Notes: a model not told the origin generated them from the letters alone. Positions 1 to 7,438 are shown, counted from the first letter of the stretch. The stretch is DNA of 11,609 bases from Candidatus Omnitrophota bacterium (GCA_029558215.1 JAKQFZ010000821.1:1-11609), one strand, 5' to 3'. Translations and numbers: made by a program.

Positions 1-1
1 G

Positions 2-1108
2 ACGGTCAATCAAGCGATTGAGGCGGGTTTTGATAATGCGGATGTAATCGCTGAAGCCTTTACAGCACTGGAGACGGCTGTTGCAGAGAGTCAGTTCGAA
101 GTCCTATTGGAGTCTGCCAATCGGTTGGCTGATCTCCTCGCCGCCGCCAAGTCTCACTTGAGACATCCACAACTGGAGCTGCACTACAACCGTCTCAAAC
201 CTTTTCGGTTGGCATCCATTCTCTTGCTTGTGTCCGCGTTCTTCTGGCTTGTTGCCTTACTTGTCGAGAAAAGAACTGCTCTTGTTGCTGCCTGGGCGCT
301 TTCAGTTTTGGGGATCGCCTCTCAGATTTGGGGATTTACATTGCGTGTCTTGATCAGTGGTCGTGCGCCGGTCACAAACATGTACGAGTCTTTGGTTTTC
401 ATGGCTCTTGGGATCGTGCTGGTGTCAGCCCTTTTTGAGGGACTTTCGCGTTCCAAGATGCTGATGCTGTCTGGTTCATTGACCGCAGGAATGCTCTTGG
501 TCATGGCGCAGGTGCTACCGATCGATTCGAGCATCGCCGTCATTGTGCCAGTACTTCGAAGCAACTTCTGGCTGGTCTTGCATGTACTGGTTATCATGCT
601 CAGTTACAGCGCCATGGCAGAGGCTTGGGCGCTGGGGCATGTCATTCTGCTGCGCTCGACCTTGAAGCCGGAGGGTCTGGACGCGCTCAAGTCTGAGGTC
701 ACATTCCTCTATCGCACACTTCAGGTTGGAGTGCTCTTGCTGACTGCCGGCATTGTTCTTGGTGCCATGTGGGCAAACGTCTCATGGGGAAGATACTGGG
801 GATGGGATCCCAAAGAGACGTGGTCGCTGATCTGTCTCTTCGGATACCTTGCCTTGTTGCATGCTCGTTCTGTCAACTGGGTGGGACGGTTTGGCTTGGC
901 GGTTGGGAGCATCCTGGCATTCATGCTTGTGGTCATGTGTTATTACGGCGTGAACTTCCTGCTGAGGCAGGGTCTTCACAACTACGGTTCTGGTTCCGGT
1001 GGTGTTCCGTATGCTATTGCTTACCTTGTTGCCGATGCAGTCTTTGTTCTGGCTGTGTTTTGGCGGCACCGGAGAATCACTCAGATAGGGAGTCTTGAGA
1101 ACCAATGA
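2..1108 (+). CDS. ccsA: CcsA/CcsB-type cytochrome c biogenesis protein, C-terminal part (5' truncated by window edge)
   Basis: Integral membrane heme-handling protein of System II cytochrome c maturation, which passes heme to apocytochromes on the outer face of the inner membrane. The reading frame is open from base 2, so the first in-frame TTG at 107 is probably internal and the protein starts outside the window. About 35 residues precede it, acidic and alanine-rich, followed by a soluble stretch with HYNRLKPFRLA just before the first membrane span. Several hydrophobic segments follow. The family's tryptophan-rich signature WGRYWGWDPKETWSL lies near residues 226-240 counted from 107. Conserved histidines are visible in WLVLHVLVI, in ALLHARS just after the signature, and in GLHNYG near the C terminus. 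The upstream extension suggests a long or ResB-fused form, as in several PVC and Bacteroidetes lineages (inference). The stop codon overlaps the next gene's start (ATGA). Family call is confident; full architecture is unknown. Confidence 0.9.
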   Translation, partial: TVNQAIEAGFDNADVIAEAFTALETAVAESQFEVLLESANRLADLLAAAKSHLRHPQLELHYNRLKPFRLASILLLVSAFFWLVALLVEKRTALVAAWALSVLGIASQIWGFTLRVLISGRAPVTNMYESLVFMALGIVLVSALFEGLSRSKMLMLSGSLTAGMLLVMAQVLPIDSSIAVIVPVLRSNFWLVLHVLVIMLSYSAMAEAWALGHVILLRSTLKPEGLDALKSEVTFLYRTLQVGVLLLTAGIVLGAMWANVSWGRYWGWDPKETWSLICLFGYLALLHARSVNWVGRFGLAVGSILAFMLVVMCYYGVNFLLRQGLHNYGSGSGGVPYAIAYLVADAVFVLAVFWRHRRITQIGSLENQ

Positions 1109-2886
1109 GACAGACAACTATCGTGATCCTATTCCTGTTCACTCATCTAGGAGCCTATTCAGCCATGGGAGAAACACAATCGAATCAATCTTCTTGGGAT
1201 CTTTACAGCGACACCTGGGTTGCCACCGATGGTTTGGGTCGTGCGTTGCCGACACACAGTGAAGTTGGCGCCCCGCGAAAAGACCGCTTCGTTGGAGTGT
1301 TCTACTTTCTCTGGTTGGGTCAGCACAGCAAGACGGGTCCGCATGATGTCACCAAGATCCTCCAGGCGCACCCCGAAGCGATGCAGGATGCTGGCCATCC
1401 CGCATGGGGACCGGAGCATGCCTACCATCACTGGGGAGAACCGCTCTTTGGATATTATGTTTCCGACGATGCTTATGTAATTCGCAAACACGCGGAGATG
1501 CTCTCGGACGCGGATGTGGATGTCATATTCTTTGACGTGACCAACAATGCCACCTACCGCAACTGTTATATGACCCTGTGCAGAGTGTTCTCAGAAGTTC
1601 GCCGAGACGGAGGAAGGACACCGCAGATAGGGTTCTTGTGTCCGTTTGGAAATCCCGCCAAGGTGGTTCAGGAACTCTACACCGATCTCTACGCCCCGAA
1701 TCTGTATCCTGATCTGTGGTTCTGCTGGGAAGGCAAGCCTCTCATCCTGGCGGACCCAGCACACGTGGAAGACGAGCACCGGAATTTCTTCAGCTTTCGC
1801 AAACCGATGCCGTCTTACTTTGCAGGGCCCAGCGGTCCGAATCAGTGGGGCTGGCTTGAAGTCTATCCACAACACGTGTTTCGCAATGCATTGGGAGAAG
1901 CGGAACAGATGACCGTCGGTGTGGCACAGAACGCCGTGGAAGGCAGACTGGGCTCCATGAGCGAGAGCAAAGGCGCATGCGGGCGGAGTTATCACAGTGG
2001 GCACAAGTCAGAAGATCCAGATGCGGTTTTCTGGGGACTGAATTTCGAAGAGCAAGCGAAACGCGCACTGGAGGTCGATCCGAAATTCATCTTCATCACC
2101 GGCTGGAACGAATGGGTGGCGATGAGGCTGCCCGAGTTTGCTGGTGTTCGGGAACCGGTCATGTTTGTTGACCAATTCAATCACGAATACAGTCGGGACA
2201 TCGAACCGATGAAGGGCGGGCATCGGGATCATTATTACTATCAGATGGTCAGTTTTATCCGGCGATTCAAGGGTGTCCGACCTCTGCCGATGCCAAGTTC
2301 TCCAAAGACGATTACGGTTGACGGAGATTTCTCAGACTGGCGGGACGTTGCTCCCGAGTTTCGCCACCACATTGGAAGCGCGGTGCATCGCAGCCACCCA
2401 GGTTGGGGCGACGCGGGCACATACGTCAACACAACCGGACGCAATGATCTCGTGCTCTTGAAAGTGGCGCGCGATGACTCAAACCTTTACTTCTACGTAA
2501 AGACCCGCGAACCGATCACCCCGCGAACAGATGCCAGATGGATGATGCTCTTCCTGAACACGGATCGCGATCCCAAGACTGGTTGGGAAGGTTACAACTT
2601 CGTTGTGAACCGTCTTGCTGCGACTGAGAAGGTGCTCCATCTTGAGCGAAGTTCAGGTGGTTGGAACTGGCAACCGGCAGGCCAGATTTCCTATGCTGTT
2701 CAAGGCTGTGAGATGGAACTCGCAATTCCCCGGAGTCTTCTCAATCTGGAGCCATCCAGCAAGGTGGACGTTGAGTTCAAATGGGCAGACAACATCCAGC
2801 AGGACGACAACATCATGGAGTTCGTTGTCAGCGGTGACTGTGCTCCCTCAGGTCGGTTCAACTACCGGTATTCAGAAATACCTTAG
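1105..2886 (+). CDS. Secreted GH99-like glycosidase-type protein with C-terminal CBM9-like domain
   Basis: Probable exported protein acting on polysaccharide; the substrate cannot be told. Residues 1-22 form a signal peptide (MRQTT then a hydrophobic core, cleavage near AMG-ET). Residues about 50-390 look like the GH71/GH99-like TIM-barrel family: an early strand GVFYFLWLGQH, HAEMLSDADVDVIFFD, and the late FITGWNEW motif near residues 328-335 that is typical of these proteins. From about residue 400, KTITVDGDFSDW opens a CBM9/DOMON-like beta-sandwich, continuing through NLYFYVKTREPITP and a GWEGYNFVVNR stretch. At 593 residues the length suits a two-domain enzyme. The ATG at 1105 sits inside the ccsA stop (4-bp overlap), so translation is likely coupled, although no functional link to cytochrome c maturation is evident. 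Whether the catalytic acids of true GH99 are present was not established, so the enzyme activity is inferred from family resemblance only. Confidence 0.8.
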   Translation: MRQTTIVILFLFTHLGAYSAMGETQSNQSSWDLYSDTWVATDGLGRALPTHSEVGAPRKDRFVGVFYFLWLGQHSKTGPHDVTKILQAHPEAMQDAGHPAWGPEHAYHHWGEPLFGYYVSDDAYVIRKHAEMLSDADVDVIFFDVTNNATYRNCYMTLCRVFSEVRRDGGRTPQIGFLCPFGNPAKVVQELYTDLYAPNLYPDLWFCWEGKPLILADPAHVEDEHRNFFSFRKPMPSYFAGPSGPNQWGWLEVYPQHVFRNALGEAEQMTVGVAQNAVEGRLGSMSESKGACGRSYHSGHKSEDPDAVFWGLNFEEQAKRALEVDPKFIFITGWNEWVAMRLPEFAGVREPVMFVDQFNHEYSRDIEPMKGGHRDHYYYQMVSFIRRFKGVRPLPMPSSPKTITVDGDFSDWRDVAPEFRHHIGSAVHRSHPGWGDAGTYVNTTGRNDLVLLKVARDDSNLYFYVKTREPITPRTDARWMMLFLNTDRDPKTGWEGYNFVVNRLAATEKVLHLERSSGGWNWQPAGQISYAVQGCEMELAIPRSLLNLEPSSKVDVEFKWADNIQQDDNIMEFVVSGDCAPSGRFNYRYSEIP

Positions 2887-3225
2887 GCGGGCTCTACGCG
2901 GAGCAGGCCAACGCTTACACCGTGTGGGCTATCCCCTCGCTTATGGGTGTTTGCTCAACAAACGAGGTGTGTTCCTTTGACTCAGTGCCAGAACGAACGA
3001 CGCAAAGATCACTTCACATTACTGCAATGTTCTGAGGTGCCAACCAACTCCCACCCCATATTCTGTTGACCCAGTGTCCGTTCCTCTGTAGATTGGAAAT
3101 GTAGGCGAGAGATCAGTTGGTGAGATCTCGAGCAGTCCAGCACTTCCAGGTGCGGGGTCTGTTCACTCTCCTCCTGGTACTTGCCTAATGCAGATTGCGT
3201 CCTTAGGACTTGGTGTCAACGGAAA
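2887..3225. other. Intergenic gap with one promoter candidate
   Basis: About 340 bases without a convincing gene on either strand. It holds a sigma70-like promoter (3066-3094, listed separately), a small hairpin at 3109-3129 (GAGATC/GATCTC, 9-base loop) within the predicted 5' leader, and a weak GTTTG/CAAAC hairpin near 2948-2962. No T-run follows either hairpin, so neither is a good intrinsic terminator. An in-frame TTG at 3181 could extend the next gene, but it has no ribosome-binding site and adds a non-conserved peptide. Confidence 0.5.
3066..3094 (+). promoter_or_regulatory. Sigma70-like promoter upstream of MNT/HEPN genes
   Basis: TTGACC at 3066-3071 and TAGATT at 3089-3094 are separated by exactly 17 bases. 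The -35 matches TTGACA at 5 of 6 positions and the -10 matches TATAAT at 4 of 6. It would start a transcript near 3101, giving a leader of about 125 bases before the ATG at 3226. This is a pattern match only. Confidence 0.4.
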
Positions 3226-3561
3226 ATGGCTCTGATTACAGAAGAACAGTTGAAGAAGATGACCGAAATAGTCGCTCGGGAAGTGGATCCGGAAGCCATA
3301 GTGCTTTTTGGATCACACGCCGTCGGCAAGGCGCATGAAGACTCTGACGTTGATCTTCTGATCATTGAGTCGGCGTCCTATAGTCCGGGTCGGGGAAGAC
3401 GCAAAGAGATGGCTCGGCTGTGGCAAGCTTTGATGGGTTTTCCCGTAGCCAAGGATATATTGGTCTACAGCCGCGAAGAAGTCGAACGTTGGCGTCACTC
3501 TCGAAATCACATCATCGCGCGAGCTCTACGAGAAGGACGTGTTCTCTATGAAAGACCGTGA
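3226..3561 (+). CDS. Minimal nucleotidyltransferase (MNT) domain protein, probable antitoxin of MNT/HEPN module
   Basis: Small (111 aa) polymerase-beta-type nucleotidyltransferase. The hallmark GSx10DxD motif is complete: G29-S30 in LFGSHAVG, then D41-V42-D43 in SDVDLLII, which bind the metal and nucleotide. A further acidic residue in AKDILVYS fits the third catalytic position. In studied MntA/HepT pairs the MNT protein neutralises the HEPN RNase by adding AMP groups to it; that role is inferred here from domain pairing. The ATG at 3226 was chosen because homologous proteins usually begin close to this point; an in-frame TTG at 3181 would add 15 residues (MPNADCVLRTWCQRK) that look like leader. 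The ribosome-binding site is weak (ACGGAAA). The 3' end overlaps the HEPN gene by 14 bases, indicating one transcript. Confidence 0.85.
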   Translation: MALITEEQLKKMTEIVAREVDPEAIVLFGSHAVGKAHEDSDVDLLIIESASYSPGRGRRKEMARLWQALMGFPVAKDILVYSREEVERWRHSRNHIIARALREGRVLYERP

Positions 3562-3931
3562 AGAAGCACTTAGACTTCTGTTTGCGGCTGAAAAGGACAT
3601 TGCCGCACTGCGCGGTATGATGGATCTGGCAGTTTTTGCAGAAGAGATTTTTGGCTTTCATGCCCAGCAAGCAGTTGAGAAATCCCTCAAAGCGTTGTTG
3701 GCTCTCCTTGGCCGACAGTATCCAAGGACGCATGACCTCTCCTTGCTTATGTCCCAGCTGAGCTCATCCGGAGAGATAGTCGAGGAATTCATAGATCTTC
3801 TGGAACTCAACTCTTACGCTGTCCAGTTCCGGTATGAAGCCTTTGATGAGTCCGACGAGGGACTCGATCGGGAACAAGTTGTCGATCGCGTGACAGCACT
3901 TGCGCAGAGCGTTCGAAACAGGATTGATTGA
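3548..3931 (+). CDS. HEPN domain protein, probable toxin or partner of the MNT protein
   Basis: All-helical HEPN protein of 127 residues. It shows the classic first-helix pattern FHAQQAVEKSLKALL (residues 37-51), then R56-QYPRT-H62, an Rx5H spacing within the Rx4-6H motif that forms the RNase site in HEPN toxins. A YAVQFRYEA segment typical of PF05168-type HEPN proteins follows. The Tyr two residues after the His, the modification site in HepT (Rx4HxY), is absent here (H62-D-L), so regulation may differ from the Shewanella pair. ATG at 3548 is preferred because AGAAGGA lies 10 bases upstream; a GTG at 3539 sits too close to that site. Many PF05168 HEPN/MNT pairs have no tested toxicity, so 'toxin' is inference. 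Confidence 0.82.
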   Translation: MKDREEALRLLFAAEKDIAALRGMMDLAVFAEEIFGFHAQQAVEKSLKALLALLGRQYPRTHDLSLLMSQLSSSGEIVEEFIDLLELNSYAVQFRYEAFDESDEGLDREQVVDRVTALAQSVRNRID

Positions 3932-3934
3932 CAG

Positions 3935-5101
3935 ATGAAGGCAGTGGTTCGATCACCCCTTTCCCCTTTCTCATTTCTGACCGAGATGGTACTGTTGTGT
4001 CTATGTGCTGCCGGACAGGGTCGGGAGATCTCGACTCCAGGTGCGGTGCATGGAGCGAACGCCGATGGAACCGTCGGTAATCCAACTGAGGTTTGTATCA
4101 CCGGGGTTCCGGGCTGGACGATGGAAAAGGACAGTTCGGTTCATGCTGCGCACTCAGAAGGAGACAAGATCATGAAGGTTGACGGTGTCCCCGAACTGGG
4201 TTGGGGTAAAGGGAAGAACTGCACGTTCATCGGCGCTCTGGAGGCGGCCTTGGCGGTGACCGATCATCCCGCGAAGTATTCAGATCTGATGGGATGGTCG
4301 GGAATGGCCTTTCGCGTGAGGTGGTATGTCGGCAATGACAACAGTGGTGCTTGCCCCTCCGCAGCGGTTGGGGAGTTCGAGGATGAAACTGCCGCTGTCC
4401 AGAAATACTCAGGTTGGTCAGCTTTCGCCGATTTCGACCCTACGCCCTCGGCATTGCTTCGTTTCAAAGACAAAATTACTGCCTCAATTGACAAAGGAAT
4501 GCCCGTATTGCTCTACGACCCTGGCTGGGATGTCGCCGTCGCCTATGGCTATGAGAAGGGTGGTGACAGGTTGTTTCTGCGAAGTTATACAGACAACTTT
4601 TCGCAGATCGATCTAGCTTCTTCGCCAGCCCTCATATACATCAATGAGAAATATGCAGAACCTCCTTCCAGGCGAGACGCTTTCATAGACGCGCTCAATC
4701 TGGCCGTCTCGAACTGGCATCGCGAAGCGATGGTGCGTGAGAAAGGTCAATATCTCTACGGAGAACTCGGGTTTGACAAATGGATGCAGGACTATACCAA
4801 CTTCAAGTCACTCTCTGAGGAAGCGCAAAAGACAACTGCCCACGCGAGCCGCTTCTGTTACATGACGCTCTTGGACTGCCGAGCAGCAGCGGCGACCTTC
4901 CTCGATGAGCACTCAGATGCCGTGAATGAGGAAGCAAGGATTTGCCTGAAACGAGCTGCGGATATCTGTCGAAGACAACTGCCTGACGAAATCGCAATGG
5001 GAACGCCGAATGGCGTGCCAGAGCATCTGCTGAAGGCCAAGGAAGAGTTCTCCGAGGTCATCGCTGAGATCGGAAAGGCTTTGGCGGCGGAGCGACATTG
5101 A
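3935..5101 (+). CDS. Uncharacterised protein with BtrH/C39-like N-terminal region; start uncertain
   Basis: Not assigned to a family with confidence. The longest frame gives 388 residues with a weak hydrophobic N terminus (FLTEMVLLCLCAAG, 14-27). A more conserved-looking core starts at residue 80: MKVDGVPELGWGKGKNCTFIGALEAAL, with Cys96 on a predicted helix start, a GWSGMAFRVRW stretch (120-130), and GMPVLLYD...VAVAYGYEKGGDRLFLRSY (188-218). That order (Cys-helix, Gly/Ser-rich turn, late strand pair 'GYE..gdrlflrsY') resembles BtrH N-terminal and C39-like papain folds, but the usual His before the GY strand is not obvious, so protease or acyltransferase activity is unproven. Residues 235-388 look helical. 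An AAGGAG at 4158-4163, 8 bases before ATG 4172, argues for a 309-residue cytosolic form. The frame opens 3 bases after the HEPN stop, so it may be co-transcribed with the MNT/HEPN pair. Confidence 0.7.
   Translation: MKAVVRSPLSPFSFLTEMVLLCLCAAGQGREISTPGAVHGANADGTVGNPTEVCITGVPGWTMEKDSSVHAAHSEGDKIMKVDGVPELGWGKGKNCTFIGALEAALAVTDHPAKYSDLMGWSGMAFRVRWYVGNDNSGACPSAAVGEFEDETAAVQKYSGWSAFADFDPTPSALLRFKDKITASIDKGMPVLLYDPGWDVAVAYGYEKGGDRLFLRSYTDNFSQIDLASSPALIYINEKYAEPPSRRDAFIDALNLAVSNWHREAMVREKGQYLYGELGFDKWMQDYTNFKSLSEEAQKTTAHASRFCYMTLLDCRAAAATFLDEHSDAVNEEARICLKRAADICRRQLPDEIAMGTPNGVPEHLLKAKEEFSEVIAEIGKALAAERH
4158..4163 (+). promoter_or_regulatory. Strong internal ribosome-binding site before ATG 4172
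   Basis: AAGGAG lies 8 bases upstream of an in-frame ATG (4172-4174). No comparable Shine-Dalgarno precedes the ATG at 3935. The residues after 4172 begin the more conserved-looking part of the protein. This site therefore decides between a 309-residue cytosolic and a 388-residue possibly exported product. Confidence 0.5.
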
Positions 5102-5196
5102 ACGATCCCATCCAGCAGCAGCAGCCGATGTGTCAGGCCGTCTCTCCGTTGCCGTCTGTTGACGAGCAATTCTAAGATGAGAGGCAGGAATGACAC

Positions 5197-6597
5197 CTAC
5201 GCTTGTTCCACAGTTCGCATCGCTGAGGCGCGGATCGCTCTCAGCTGGCGATGCACCCAAAAAAGTCCAATCGTGCCGGCTAGCAGATCGGTGAGGAGCC
5301 TTCCGAAGAAAACACCCTGCACCCCAAAGAAGTACGCACCCGAAACCGTGAGTGGAACAAGGAACACCAAGACCCGAAGAGCGTTCAATGCAGTTGAAAA
5401 AGCAGGGTGATGCAGTCCCGTGAAGAAAAAACCGCAGTAACGATGCACTTCCATCATGCCATAGCCGAAAGAGATGATTCGGACATAAGCAACAAGGACA
5501 TTGACAACACCAGGGTCTTTGCTGAAAACAGCTGCAAGCCAAGGAGCGCCGCAAAAGAACACGACAGCAACACCGATGCCATAGAGCATGGCAAAACGCG
5601 TGGTGACCTGCAATGCTTCCTGGATTCGATCGAGACGCTTTGCGCCGAAGTTTTGACTGACAAATGGGGTGAGAGAGATTCCGAGCGCCATTGGGATCAT
5701 GAACGCAAACATTTCGATGCGTCCCGCGGCTCCGACGGCGGCAACCGGTTCATTGCCAAAGCGGCCGAGCAGCCGGGTGATAACGCCCGCCGAGATTGGC
5801 ATCAACATCATGCTCAACATGCTCGGAACGGCAAAGCGGAGAATTCGTCTTGCCGTGTCGCGATACTCACGCAGTCGCCATTTTCGGAAGACAAGCAGAT
5901 GATGTTTTCCTCGCAGGAGCGTCAGAAGCCAAACGGTTGACGTCGCCTGAGAAAGCACTGTGGCAAGCGCCGCACCACGAATACCCATTGCCGGGAAACC
6001 GAAGTATCCGAAGATCATGATCGGATCGAGGATGACATTGAGACCCGTTCCGAGGATCATCAAACGACTTGCCCTCTTTGAGTCACCCGAGGAAATGAGT
6101 ATCCCGTTGCCCAGCATGGGCAATGACATCGTGAGCGCACCGAGATACCACGTTCGCATGTACTGCCCGACAAGGATGCGAACCTCACCGCGAGCGCCAA
6201 GTCGCGCAAAGATCGCGTCAATACTCAGATAGCCTGCGATGGAGATAAGCAGAGAAATGCTGACCGTCATTATGACGCCGTGAGTGACGATCCGTGCCGC
6301 GTCATCGTGATCATGTCTCCCGATTGCGTGCGAGACAAGCGTGGTCACGCCTGTGCCCAAGCCACTTGCCAGACAAGTCAACAGCATGATGACCGGGAAG
6401 GTGAATCCCATCGCAGCGAGAGGAAGCGTTCCAAGTCGAGAAACAAACCAGGTGTCCGCCAGATTATAGGCGTTCATGGCGAAGGTTCCCGCCAGCATCG
6501 GAAAAGCCATTCGGAACAGAGTCTGACGGACACTCCTATGAACCAAGACAGACATCGGGCGATTTGAAGACTCAGATGATTCCGTGGCTGTGCTCAA
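5197..6597 (-). CDS. MATE family efflux transporter
   Basis: Twelve-helix multidrug/toxin exporter of the MATE family, normally driven by Na+ or H+ gradients in the inner membrane. Recognisable pieces are NLADTWFVSRLG with LAAMGFTFPV in the first two helices, GLGTGVTTLVSHAIGR with the following DHDDAARI loop, SSGDSKRASR, then NVILDPIMIF and MGIRGAALATVLSQ, all at their usual positions. The second half repeats the arrangement from RRILRFAVPSM. The 466-residue length matches the family. The start is TTG at 6597, just inside an in-frame stop at 6619-6621, with GGAG about 10 bases upstream; ATG at 6555 is the alternative and would remove a 14-residue polar leader. It converges on the preceding + strand gene with a 95-base gap lacking a clear terminator. 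Substrate unknown. Confidence 0.93.
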   Translation of the reverse strand: MSTATESSESSNRPMSVLVHRSVRQTLFRMAFPMLAGTFAMNAYNLADTWFVSRLGTLPLAAMGFTFPVIMLLTCLASGLGTGVTTLVSHAIGRHDHDDAARIVTHGVIMTVSISLLISIAGYLSIDAIFARLGARGEVRILVGQYMRTWYLGALTMSLPMLGNGILISSGDSKRASRLMILGTGLNVILDPIMIFGYFGFPAMGIRGAALATVLSQATSTVWLLTLLRGKHHLLVFRKWRLREYRDTARRILRFAVPSMLSMMLMPISAGVITRLLGRFGNEPVAAVGAAGRIEMFAFMIPMALGISLTPFVSQNFGAKRLDRIQEALQVTTRFAMLYGIGVAVVFFCGAPWLAAVFSKDPGVVNVLVAYVRIISFGYGMMEVHRYCGFFFTGLHHPAFSTALNALRVLVFLVPLTVSGAYFFGVQGVFFGRLLTDLLAGTIGLFWVHRQLRAIRASAMRTVEQA

Positions 6598-6765
6598 TAG
6601 TCTGCCGCTCCGATCTGGTCACTGAACCGCATCTCCGATGGAAGAATCTCAGGATGATGTATGAGATCGTTGTTCACAAGGATCATCTCGATCAGTATTT
6701 CTAGCAGGGGTTCCATCTTTTCTCAACCGGTCTTGCAGGGACGGTCACCTCTTCAGCAGATTAGC

Positions 6766-6794
6766 TTGATCTCTGCAGAGGTTGCGAGCATTAT
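6766..6794 (+). promoter_or_regulatory. Sigma70-like promoter candidate for hicBA
   Basis: TTGATC (6766-6771) and CATTAT (6789-6794) are spaced by 17 bases. Each hexamer matches consensus at 4 of 6 positions. The spacing is ideal, and the pair lies about 90 bases before the hicB ATG. A TGTTCATA box follows at 6795-6802 and a GAACGTTC palindrome at 6819-6826; either could be a regulator site. Pattern match only. Confidence 0.3.
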
Positions 6795-6885
6795 TGTTCA
6801 TAGTAGTCAAAACAGGAAGAACGTTCGCATGACGAAGAGTAGTTTCCTGTCTGTGAACAGTCCTTTTTCAGAGGAGGCTGACTGA

Positions 6886-7134
6886 ATGCTCTCAAAATAC
6901 CTTGAAGCCTCAATGAAGCACGCTCACTACGAGCTGCTTGAAGAGGATGGCAGCTATTACGGCGAGATCTCTCTTTGTCCCGGAGTCTACGCCAACGCTC
7001 AGACTCTGGAAGCCTGTAGAGAAGAATTGGCAAGCGTTCTGGAAGACTGGCTTCTTTTCAGAATCCATAAGAATCTCTCCATTCCGGTTATTGACGGACT
7101 TGAACTGACTGTGAAGAAGGAGACCGCGGCGTAG
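6886..7134 (+). CDS. hicB: HicB family antitoxin (short form)
   Basis: Antitoxin of a type II HicAB module; it binds and blocks the HicA mRNA-targeting RNase. The 82-residue protein shows the HicB partial-RNase-H-like fold pattern: HYELLEEDGSYYGEI, then LCPGVYANAQTLEACREELASVLEDWLL and an IPVIDGLEL tail. Length stops where longer HicB proteins continue into a helix-turn-helix or ribbon-helix-helix domain, so this one probably cannot bind DNA alone. Start ATG at 6886 has a strong GAGGAGG (6871-6877) 8 bases upstream. Gene order is hicB then hicA, the reverse of the best-studied loci. The stop overlaps the hicA start by one base (TAGTG). Confidence 0.9.
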   Translation: MLSKYLEASMKHAHYELLEEDGSYYGEISLCPGVYANAQTLEACREELASVLEDWLLFRIHKNLSIPVIDGLELTVKKETAA

Positions 7135-7355
7135 TGCCCAAATTCGGCCCAGTCTCCCGACGTGATCTTGTCAAGTTTCTGCGCCAGTGTGGATTTGATG
7201 GTCCATACTCTGGTGGAAACCACGCCTTCATGATCCAAGGCGACCTGACTCTGAGCATCCCCAATCCACACGTTGGAGATATTGGTCGAGATCTACTGGC
7301 ACGAATCCTTCGGCAGGCAAATATCTCCAAGCAGCGATGGGAATCGCTACAATAA
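7134..7355 (+). CDS. hicA: HicA family mRNA interferase toxin
   Basis: Small (73 aa) toxin with a double-stranded-RNA-binding-like fold that cleaves mRNA on ribosomes when not held by HicB. Seen here: VSRRDLVKFLRQCGF, the signature GGNHAFMI with the catalytic-type His at residue 30, a strand LTLSIPNPH, and the closing DLLARILRQANIS helix. These match the HicA Pfam pattern across nearly the whole length. The start is GTG at 7134, whose G is the last base of the hicB TAG, so toxin synthesis should depend on antitoxin translation. No frameshift or missing residue is evident, so the toxin looks intact. Confidence 0.9.
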   Translation: MPKFGPVSRRDLVKFLRQCGFDGPYSGGNHAFMIQGDLTLSIPNPHVGDIGRDLLARILRQANISKQRWESLQ

Positions 7356-7381
7356 CCTCTCCTCTCCCAAACCTCTGACAA

Positions 7382-7415
7382 AAGGGCTCCGAGTCTGTAA
7401 CACCTCGAAGCCCTT
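7382..7415 (-). terminator. Intrinsic terminator of the DUF2961 gene, also between convergent genes
   Basis: Arms AAGGGCTCCGAG (7382-7393) and CTCGAAGCCCTT (7404-7415) pair over 12 positions with one mismatch around a 10-base loop. On the minus strand the stem is followed by TTTTGT, the expected T-run. On the plus strand no T-run follows, so it serves hicA less well. Confidence 0.65.
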
Positions 7416-7438
7416 CATGAATACCGTCTGAGCATCAT

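Noticed and set aside
3181..3225. Upstream TTG start of the MNT gene
   Set aside because: No ribosome-binding site and the added peptide does not look like an MNT N terminus.
4913..5554. 213-residue minus-strand ORF
   Set aside because: Overlaps two well-supported genes in another frame; no motif recognised.
5407..5940. 177-residue plus-strand ORF
   Set aside because: Antisense to the MATE gene; composition is polar and low in hydrophobic blocks, with no family pattern.
6661..6885. 74-residue plus-strand ORF before hicB
   Set aside because: Low-complexity Ser/Ile-rich, no ribosome-binding site, and it covers the probable hicBA promoter region.
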